Assembly: GCF_963662255.1 (NCBI RefSeq) | Contig: NC_085049.1 | Location: 55,971,158-56,035,157 of the forward strand | Direction of reading: 5' to 3' | From: Cinclus cinclus | Taxonomy: Eukaryota > Chordata > Aves > Passeriformes > Cinclidae | DNA: 64,000 bases | Part shown: piece after piece, positions 53,913-64,000 of the stretch | Layout of the letters: every line of letters begins with the position of its first letter | Numbering within the stretch: the first letter of the stretch is position 1 | Translations under genes and position numbers: made by a program | Notes under the pieces: model-generated | Told to the model about the DNA's origin: nothing | The model's database searches: none | What the model saw: the letters and a program-made list of their open reading frames with translations, nothing else

Positions 53913-56805
53913 ATTCCTGTAAAGATGTTGTTTTTTTGGCAATCCACTTCTTTAGCAGTTGGGAAGCAGGGGAGAAAGAGCAGAAGAGGAAGCACCACCT
54001 CCCCAAAGGTAGAGGGGTATTCTCTTTCTTTTCAAAAGCTTTGCAGGCAAGTCAAGACTGTCAATGTGACATCCAGAGAGACTCCCACGTGTAGACCCTG
54101 AAGGTGCACTGCAGGGAAATATCCTACAACAGCACACTGCAGAGCATCCCGTGACAGGAGGAGAGGGTCAGTGCCCCTTCTGTCCTCTGACCACGCTACT
54201 GGGCTGTGAGATGCTGCCCATAGGATTTTTGGCAAACACACTTCTCTACAGAGGCAATGACTGTCTATGCCTTAGCAGTGACTTTCTGTCATACAACCTC
54301 ATCACAATTAGTAGTATACACATAGGGTACAAATAAATGAGCCTTTTGAGGTCAGTTACAGACATAAATCCCCGTTCAGTTAGAGGTTACCATTCCCACA
54401 GCTTAAGCTGACCCAGTGGGTCACACAGTGCTTCTCACCTCTTGCAGTGCTGCACATCCAACTCAGTTTAAGCTGGTCTGAGCCAGCCCAATTGCCTCTG
54501 TCCTGAACATTCCCCTCTACCACCTCCACCGCAGGGGTAGGGACAAACCACTGCCCGGAGGGTGCCTGTGCCCTGAAGCTGAAACCTTCTGCAACTCAAT
54601 TATCAATCTTTAGAGTTTCAATCTGGATGAATTTAAATAAACTGTGGCACCTCCTGGAAAATGAGAAATCCAGTTCCTAGTAGGATGGACTACTAAATGC
54701 CTTAAATGGCAGAATGTGGGTGAATGTCACTGGTTATTCATAGGAATGGCCAAGCAGGGAATAATTAGAAGGGAAGCTGTGGAGGGCCTGTAGGAGTGTG
54801 ATGTGAATAATAAAGCACACTTAGGAAAAGGCATATGAATGATATGTGCAGGGTAAGTATTTGTAGCCAGCTGAATTTCCCTGGTGTACAATAGGAGTGG
54901 GAGGGAAAACAATGGAATTTGTTAATCTGAAAATTTCCTATGGAGAACAGCATCTCTTTTTTCATTAACCATTTGGATATCCTACACCCTGGTACTCCTC
55001 TCTGTTCAGGTGTGAGCTTTGTGTTAAGGTTACCACTGGCTCTGATATAGCAGAAGGTATAATCAACAGCAAGCAGGCATTACAGCCTGGTAAAGCATGT
55101 GCCCAAATGTGCAACTGCAGCTGTACACGGTACTGTGACTATCCTTCATGGCAGTGGGATGTAAAAGACTGGAGCTATTCTATGTTGGATCCTGCTCAGT
55201 AACAAACTGTGGAAGAGATAGGAAGAGGGAAAGCCGAAAATACATCATTTCACAGTGTTTTTCAGAAGGACAGAAAGTACAAGAAATAAGAACATATAAG
55301 CTTAGAAAAATATCTGTATCTATGTCTCTACAATTGCCACAGTAACCACAAGCTAGAGACAAGCATGCTCAGTGCAAGTCTAGTAGCAGTCAATTCCAAT
55401 TCTGTTGCTGATGATTAGCCTCAGCTGCTCATCAATAGAGGCTCCAGCTGATAATTATTAAGTTAAACTTCTGAGCACTATTTGCATATGTAAAGCACGC
55501 TTTCCCTGCCGAAGCAACAATGGATGCTATAATGCATTTCCTGATTGTACAGCTCTTTGGATTTGGGGAACCTGGGCAAGAGAGTCTGCTTTGCATATCT
55601 TTCCTCATCCTCATCAGGGCAACCATTCAGAAGAAAAGCACTTGCACAAACTGGCATCTACAAGCTACAGTGGAAAACACTCCTAACCCTGCACGAGAGA
55701 GAAAAAAATTAATTTCAACCAGAATAAGAATACAGAAGACAGCACATTCCTCTAAACATTTACCTTAGCTTCCTTACAACCTAAAACCATGCAACAGCTG
55801 GCCTGTGACAAGGTAGCCTGGTCACCTTAAAAAGACACACAGTAACTCCAGATTTGGTCCATTAGTTCCCAGTGACCTCCAGATATGGAGGAAAATTCAG
55901 GATCATTATGTGATTCTCTGCTAAGCTTTTTTTCATCTTACTTCCTCCAGATCAGGATTTGATTTCCTGCATGGGATACTTGGTCATCAGTAACAGTCAC
56001 GGCCCCCTGATGAACTGTAATGTCAAGAATACAGATAAACACATACCATGTGCAATTATATTTATCCCTTCAGTTCTCCACGTGCTCATAATTCCATGAC
56101 TGACAATGTCAGTCCAGATCTGCTTAATACCCAAAGAGTTCAGAGGCACAGTCTCTTTAGGGATAATGAAACATGGAAAAGAACTGGGAAGACTTTTATG
56201 GAATCTATAAGAAAACTACCTGTGCCTCCATGCAGCCACCCTATCACTTTGGTTTGAGTCTATTGTAGACTTACTATTAACAGACCTGAATGTTTGTTGT
56301 TTTTTTTTTTATCAGACAACAATGAACAGTAAAGCAAAAGATCTATTTAAATGATGATAAAAAAAAATGAAAAGGTAAAGCAAAGCAAACCAGAAGTTTG
56401 GCTTTAATTAAACATGGAAGGGAGGTCTAAGGCAACGGTCAGCCTCTAGGAAAGCAACTCTCTTTTAAGTAATAGTTTAAAATGTGGTCAATAGTAAAAT
56501 TTGTGTGCCTTGCTGGAAGTCACCTTGTAGCAGCTTTACAAACTATTTCCAACATGGACTTTGAGCACATACACAGAAATGCTGCAGTATTAGTTCAGGC
56601 TGGTTGGTGATGCTGAAACCTCCTCAAAAGCTTCTTATATCCCTTACTCTCCCTTGGCATAAAGATGCCATCAGAGAACCATGTGCTGGTATTTTGATTG
56701 AGGCTGCTAAAAAATAGACTGAACAGTAACTGAGCATCAAGGACTGTTCAAGGATAAATAAGTAAAAGCATCCAAATTCTGCACCACAGCATTTCTTCCT
56801 TAGAA

Positions 56806-56857
56806 GTACCAAGATGTGTAAAAACTTGTACCAAGCACCGAGATGTGTAAAAACCTT
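56806..56857. repeat. Short diverged duplication, period 29
   Basis: The segment GTACCAAGATGTGTAAAAAC (56806-56825) recurs as GCACCGAGATGTGTAAAAAC (56835-56854) with two changes. Non-coding. Confidence 0.75.
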
Positions 56858-59800
56858 CAAATCTTATAGAGCTCGAGCCAAGCCAACAAACAACAGATAA
56901 GAACACACATATATAAAGTAGTAAAGAACAAATTTTCAAATCAGTGATTGCTCTTCTTTATAAATGTATCTGATTACCCAAGCAGACATCAGTGTTACTC
57001 CTCTGATGACATAATACTACAAAAGTTACTAACATCTTTCAGTATTGAGTCTTCTTTTCTCCTCACACATTCTCACCACTTCATTTGCTGTGCCTGTCAT
57101 TTCAGCCACTTCAGTCCCAAAGAAAAGTGAAGGGAAAATGAAAATAACTGCATATTCAGGACACATGAAGGCTGATCAGTGCTATGACATTTATCTTCAC
57201 TTATGACAAGAGATAAAATAACTCAGGAGTTAGTTTTCTATCCTCCTCATGAAGAAAAATGTCATACCAGATCATCATGTACTATATACAGCAAAATTGC
57301 TAAAACACTTTGCAGAGGAAAGAAACATCTCACCAGTGATACAGATGGTGGGTTACATGTCATGGCTATGACATCAGAAATGAAACATACATCATTTTAA
57401 AATAGTAGATGTAAAAATAAGTCATGGCAGAAGAAACTCTCCTACAACAACAGTACATAAATTAGCCAAGGGCAACTAATTAGATTATTTGCAAAAGTTA
57501 AAATTCTATTAAATAGCAATGAGTTGTTCATGGAAGTGCTTTCAGAACTAGCTTCAGTGTGGCCAAATATCTGTCCCAGGGCTACAACACATTTTTGGTG
57601 ATCAGACTCTATTGACATGTAAGACTGAACCTTTTTTTACATTAACTTATCCAATATATACCTTTAAAAAAGTATTTAGCTTTAATATATTAGAAATGCT
57701 CCTTCTACAAAGACATAGTTGGTTTGTAAGAACTGATTTTTTTTATTAGATATATCTGATAGCCATATCTGGTAGACAGAGATTTAATTTCTATCAGTGA
57801 CCTAAATTTCCTATATACATGAGGGTATTACTCTTTTTTATTATATTCTTGTTTTGTTACAAAAGTGAAGACAGCATGTCAGAAACATAATCCTGTTTCA
57901 AGTAAGCAAAAGGCAAAACTTGGTGAGTGATGAGAACAAGCACAGGTCTGACACTGCACGGCACATGCATGCATACAGCACGGTGCTCTTAACCATTTTT
58001 GGTTAACCATTTTCTTGCACCACAGATACAGACACTGCTGTACTGTGCTAGGTCAGAATCTGGGCCATGTCCCCTGTGCCCCACCACAAACCTGCTGAGC
58101 TTCCTGTGAAGTAAGCAAAGGAGATTTTTCATTTTCAAGCAGCCTTAAGTTTATTAAGGTTAAAAACAGCGAACTGGGAGCAAGACTCAGCTGTTCTGCT
58201 TACATCTTGTAACAGAGGAGGGGTATCTTTGAGACTAATTCACGTTTCTGCTGTGGTGCACAGAAACATCTTAATGCACACTTAGGATCTTGAACTAGAT
58301 TTCTAAAGAATGTGCATACTCTTGTGTATGGCAACATTGAGGTTAAGCCCTACTGACATGCTTATTTACTATTATAAAATAAAGTTACTTTACTCAATGA
58401 GAGCAGTACAGCTCAATATTGACAGGATTTGCATGGTTTTAAGGAAACATTTCCTCTTCTTTTTTTCTCAAATAGATTTCTAGTTTCCCAAGTTTTCATT
58501 ACCTCCAGGTGTTCCCCTCAAAAGCAGTATATGCTGTATGAGGCCTCTTTAATAAGTACAGACAATGTAGGATTTTTAGGGATGCTTTTGTGAGGTAGAC
58601 TGGATGCAGGGCCAATGGCCATTGCCTTTCTACAGTCATGCAAACTATGAACTAACTGATGTCTATGACAAACTTTCATGTTGGAGTAAAGGGAAGGCAA
58701 AAGTGGAGGCATTTACAAAAATCACTGTATTGTGTTGTGTCTAGAGGTCAATTACAATCTTACAATTGTCCTTTATTCTGTTGACAGATTTTCACTCGAA
58801 GTATCTCTCCATCTTCCTTTGTTAGTGTAATTATAGGTTTATTCACTTCTACGATTTGAAATATCTTTTATCTTAACATTTATGTGGAATACACAAAGAC
58901 GGGACCAAAATTGTTTCATATTGAAAAAACCCAGATTAACACACCTTACGCCTAAAGAACAATCAGACACACAAAAAACTAATACATCTGCTACGTAACA
59001 AAAACTCTGCAACTGTCAAAGTCCTTTAAAGGTCAAGCAAAAGGAAAAAATCATATGAGGGGAAAAAAGAAGAGAGGAAAAGGTGGCTTCCTTTCTCATC
59101 TGCCCCTATCTTGCTTCAGAAAAAAGGAAGGATCTGAGTATTTTTAGTTATATATTCTGTATACATTTGAACTAATCCGAACATGGGAATCAGCTGTTAA
59201 GAACTGACAAAGGATAAAGTTGAAGACTAATGCTAAACAACACTGTTTCCATCACCCTTCTTTACTCTCTAAGAACAGGCTGCTGCAATACATATCCTTA
59301 TGGAAAATAAGGAATCATGGACTTCTCCCTTCTAAATTATGACCATCGACCCAGGAAAAACTGAGGCAGGCAACAGACTAAGAACACTTCGTAGTCCTAT
59401 TACTACCAAGTCTACTTTCTAAATTATGCTTTCTTCTGGTCGTAACTAACATAAAAACAGTACAGATATTGAGTTATGCCAGCCCTTACATTATGCTCTC
59501 TTCTGAAGAAGATCCTGTATATCTAACATTATATAATATGTATCCTGTCCCTTATGGTAAAATTCCAATAGACAAGACATTTGAATGTGATTTCTTATGT
59601 TTTGAGAGAGCCTTTCCTCTTTTGAGAAACTAACTTCATCAGGTACATATTTAAAATTCACACTAGCACCTTATGCTAGCAACTTCTATGGAAATTATTT
59701 GGTTTCTTATTTGATAAGCACAAATATTTACTGTGAATTCCATCAGACAATGCTTTTCTTTCTTCTCCTGAATAATCTGACTGTATCCAATCAACAGGGA

Positions 59801-62800
59801 AAGTTATATTAAAACTGTGTATTTAAATTCTTGCAATTTTTTAGATTTATTGGAAAGTCAAATTTTGGAGTTACATGAGAAAATATCAATGCTATTTGCT
59901 TGTTTCTTTTGCATTAAGATCTCACTTTCACCCCTGCAGCAGAAGCTGAAAAAAAAAATCACCAATCATGTTGAAAAAAATCAGAAGACATAGCTCTTAA
60001 AAATGTATCATTTTAGATACAACAAATTATGCCTTTTGAACACTTTGAACTAGCAATGCAAAAATTTTGTTAGGATTGTTCCAATGCCTTGTGCTTCACC
60101 ATGACAGCAGATATGTCAGCTAGGATGGGCAGATGGAAGGGCCAGCACCTGTGACAAGTCTGTGACAGCTATGGTGCAGCCATCAACTGAGCCTAAAGAG
60201 AACTAAGACAATCTAAGTTGTCAGGCATTTAAACTTTCAGGACTACAGAATTACACCTAATAAATGAATACACAAAATTAACAAGTATTTATCACCAACT
60301 TGAATTATTGAGGGTTTGGGATTTTTTTTTTGTTGGAATTAACCTTGAGAGGGCTTTGCAGGCAAAGTTTTGTACTGAAAAGTGTTATTTTCACTGCTCA
60401 CTCCCCAGTACACATAATGGGGTTCTCTCGTTCTATAAACTGAGCATTCAAAAGGTGTCCAGATTTCGGGAAAAAATGCTCAAATGAAGGTAAAATGCTA
60501 ACATTTCTACTCTGTCCCACTATAGTGCTTAAAAAGCTGAAGTTTAACTCTGCCAAGCATATAAACCTCCAAATCTGTTAGATATCAATTACCATGTATT
60601 TAATTTCACAGCTGTGCCTTTTCCATTTTTGATTTACCACCACCTCCTTTTTCTGCTTCTCTTGTTCAAGCCTTTTGCATCGGTTCATAATCAGGTCCTG
60701 ATGATCCTCAATGCCTTGATTTCAGAGCCCAGCATTCCCTAATTCCTTTCTCCATTTTGAAATTTCTGCAAATTCCATCTCCATCCTCTGTGTGGCTGTG
60801 CAGACTGTAATCCCTCATAATAGGCTGATGCTGATCCTGCTCTATGGATTAACCAGTGTAAAATGCCTGTGTAATGAATTCATACCTTCCAAACTGAGCA
60901 GCCCAGGTATATCTAATCTAACCAACTGGCTTTTATCAGCTGCACACAAGAGATGTGAAAATCAGCTTAATTTCAAGCTTCAGTCACATAGCCACAACCA
61001 TGTTATTATTTTCTGTATTTAACAGAATGAGCATCTGTGAGGAATTCTAAGGTACACTCTGTAGTTATACATCACTAGATTTGGTATGGCTCAAGAGTCT
61101 TTGAAAACTGTGAAATGACAATATTTTCATGCCTGGTTTTGATTATTTCTCTTAAAAAGAGAAAGGGAAGAAATATTGCTGAACTTCAAGTGCAATTTTG
61201 CTGCTTTCTTCTTGTGAAATCTGTATTCCCATGCCAGATGGTGTCTGAGTTATCAAAGTTATTACCCTAAACTCAATTAGGGAAGAATGAAAGTAATTAA
61301 GTGGGGTATGAAGTGACAGAAATATTCAAGATATAAAGCATCTAATATAGGTGAGGACTCTCTAAATTAGATAGAAATTCATCTATAAATGTAACCTAAA
61401 ACAGAACAGCTTGAGCCTTCACTTTCAAATATTCTATGACATTGTGCAAAATTCAGCACTTTCTCAATTGGGCACAATTCCCAGTGACACAGTGGCTGTA
61501 GAAGGTGGGAATAATTTATTTTTTTTTTCTTTTTTGAGAGCCTATTACTAGCAGTCACCAAGAAACTCTGAAACAGTTATGGTTCAAAATGTTCCTGTAT
61601 CTGTTGTGGAATGGCTTTTCAGGTTGTTTTGTCAACCCAGGAATGCTTGTTTCCTCTCTTAATCCTGGCTGGTTTGTACTCACCACAGCAAAAAACCTAT
61701 TATAGCAAAAACATTTTACCATAAAGCCTGTGAAGTAGACACCACAGAGGTGCTGTTAACACTTACTCTGCATTTCTTTTTTCTTTCCCTATTTGCTTTT
61801 TCTTCCATGAATTAAATCTAAAGTTGGCACTGAGCTATAGGTATGACTGAGAACTGCAGCTATGAGTTTTAAGATGAAGCAGCCAAAAATTATTTTTAAC
61901 CTACTAATGACAGTCTACTTATAGGAGAAATACGTAAGAAAACCAATGAAAACCAATCTTTTTTACTTACCAACAGTCAATTCTGCATAGCTTCAACTGA
62001 CAAGAATCATGTTCATGGATAAAACTAATCAGGATTATTTGCTAGTGCTCTGCAGGCTGTTCACTCGTTTTCTCTTTAACAGAGAGATATACAACCAAAT
62101 TCTCAAGATAAGCGTAGATGAAGGACGGTACAGAAAATATTATTTTGTTCTGGAATGCTCAGAATTGGAGCTGCATGGGTGAAAGAAAAACACATACTGC
62201 TTTAGAGAACAGGGATGTAGCTCACGCTACTGCCACAGGTAAAATCCCTGGCCAGAATGGGAACAAATTTAATCCAAATAATGCTTCTATCTCTTGCTAC
62301 TCCACATACCATAACATAGCAATAACATACTATGCCATTCCACACCTAAAAGTATATAACATGGAATGAAGAATTCCAAGTATAAGCAAGTGTAAGTTAT
62401 AAAATACCAGAAGTACTTCTGCCTTCATTTGCCTCACCTGTATACAGCACAAATAAAAGCACAAAGCACTCCTGCATGCACTACCAGATGCAAGCCCTAA
62501 CAATGGTTCCAGTTTGCGGGGCACTGGCCTGACAAACTACAGTTCCATGGTACATGTGATAAGAAAGCACTTTCCCCATCACCATAAAGAAAAGACTATT
62601 TTTAATGCAGACTACTTAAATGATGGTTTTAGCACAGCCTCTCAAAGATTACAAACTTACAGAGGAAGGGAATGCAGCAGCTCCTTAGAAGGAAGAGCAG
62701 AAGCACAAGCAGTGAGTATGAATTTCCTAAATGAGTTGGGGCACAACCTAAGGGAATCTGCCCTCAGACACATGCTTTCAACAACAGTGGCACACGCTTT

Positions 62801-64000
62801 TCCTGAGCAGGGCTGCTCTCAAAGGCTGCACTGGGACCAAAAGCAGAAATATTCTGAAGACTCAAATTTCTTCAGCTCAAGAAAGAAAAAGAAGGCTTGG
62901 AGCACATTTGCAGCAGAGCTGTCACTTGCAAGTCTTAGAAAATATGATCCGTGACAAGTAAAGCTGACTTATGCCACTGGGAACAACAAAAAATGCATCA
63001 GGAAGAAATGGAGAAAAATTCACGACTGGAGACTTCTGTCTCTCTTGAGAACTGATTCACTAGGGTCAAAATAGGACATTATGGAGCATATGGGACTGCT
63101 GCATGTATGGTACATGTCTATTAAAGGCTTCTAGAGGGAAATAAAAACATCCACCTGGAATTGCTACCAGTTCAGCTGCAACACCTCTGGAAATGCAGTG
63201 ACGTGATGGCTTCATGAGCATTGCAGGTTAGGACAGCTAAGGCAATGGCACTTCCAAGTGGTGTATGAACACTTTCCTCCTGTGCCACAAGGGCAGCATA
63301 AAGGGCACTCTGCAAATTGTTCCCTTTTTGACCACCAATAAATCCCAATGAATGCATCTTGCCAATTGAATTTCAGTGCTTGGAGAATTCTGAACCCAGG
63401 GCACAGCACAGTGATGGGTTTATATATGCCTTCAGGAAAAAGAGCTTAAACTATGAGTGCAATGGAGTATGCAGAGAGCAGCGAAGCGCTGCTCCGAGAA
63501 ACGTGAAAATCAGTAACATGAGGTCACATCTCATATCTTGCTTTGTAAAATGGAAATAGCGAGAAGGAGGCACAAATCCAATTTGAAATAGAGAACATCA
63601 ACCAGAAAAATAAAAAAAGCATAATAAAAACCAAGAAATGGAGCTGTTAAGATGGAGATGTCAAAAATACCTACTGGGTTTGAGATAAGCATAGCAGATG
63701 CTGGTAGATGCTGACCTTAATTTCAGTTTTACTAAGGAAAAACATCTGGTAGACTTCTGGTTGATTTGTTGTTAAAAAAAAACAAACGTAAGAGTGCACA
63801 AACTCTTCAGACTTCTCAATTTTAGGGAAACCTAAAGAGCACATATATTACTAAACTCACCTCTTCTGGTTTCAGGGGACAATGAAATCCTAGAAAACTA
63901 GTACCTCAAGCTTTTGTAATGTTGACTTACTCAGAGATCTGAGAAATAAAACTAAACCAATAAATATATTTATAGAAGAGCAATTCTCCATAAGAAGTGA

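Larger units (their letters stand above)
45687..64000 (-). other. LARGE1: LARGE1 intron (partial, at least 18.3 kb, upstream of the stem exon)
   Basis: This is the 3' part of the intron that precedes the exon at 45385-45686; its acceptor AG is at 45687-45688, and the signal-anchor exon is expected beyond the right edge. It holds the outer part of the CpG-dense island, a CR1 fragment (46485-47010), an AT-only tract (50273-50322), an ERVL-like solo LTR (51438-52429), a GATA-motif minisatellite (53697-53912) and a short duplication (56806-56857). From 56858 to 64000 I see only unique-looking AT-rich sequence and chance-length ORFs, including the 146-residue plus-strand ORF at 62514-62954. Confidence 0.88.

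Noticed and set aside
62514..62954. 146-residue plus-strand ORF, the longest in intronic DNA
   Set aside because: Composition and content look like translated non-coding DNA. No motif is visible, and the same stretch shows no codon-like periodicity that I can discern.

Overview
This is a vertebrate nuclear window, almost certainly from a passerine bird. It is AT-rich, intron-dominated DNA. It carries several degraded CR1 LINE fragments (the typical amniote/avian retrotransposon), a tRNA-Ile/CR1 chimeric SINE of the kind described as TguSINE1 in zebra finch, and one solo LTR that resembles passerine ERVL-type LTRs. No bacterial, plasmid or phage features are present.

The only gene I can support is LARGE1 (LARGE xylosyl- and glucuronyltransferase 1), on the minus strand and read from high to low coordinates. 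Four consecutive coding exons lie at 45385-45686, 38713-38795, 29129-29252 and 9793-9964. All have canonical GT/AG borders and their phases fit together exactly. They encode a continuous stretch equivalent to human residues 36-262: the luminal stem/coiled-coil region, then the first half of the GT8 xylosyltransferase domain up to and including its DxD motif (Asp242-Thr-Asp244). The signal-anchor exon lies beyond the right edge. The rest of the GT8 domain and all of the GT49 glucuronyltransferase domain lie beyond the left edge. The introns are at least 9.8, 19.2, 9.5, 6.6 and at least 18.3 kb.

Region by region. 1-9792 is intron with a large internally deleted CR1 (6121-7845). 9965-29128 is intron with a 45-bp tandem duplication, two CR1 fragments, an ATA microsatellite, a 23-bp-stem hairpin and the chimeric SINE. 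29253-38712 and 38796-45384 are introns with little recognisable content. The exon at 45385-45686 sits in a CpG-dense island that extends into its upstream intron. 45687-64000 is intron with a CR1 fragment, an ERVL-like solo LTR (51438-52429) and a degenerate GATA-motif minisatellite with a palindromic core (53697-53912).

The other open reading frames are short and resemble no family I know. I treat them as chance ORFs in intron or as shadows of repeats and of the GC-rich exon. I see no clear new biological system. The best leads are the intronic hairpin at 17311-17378, the palindromic GATA repeat cluster and the possible internal CpG-island promoter.
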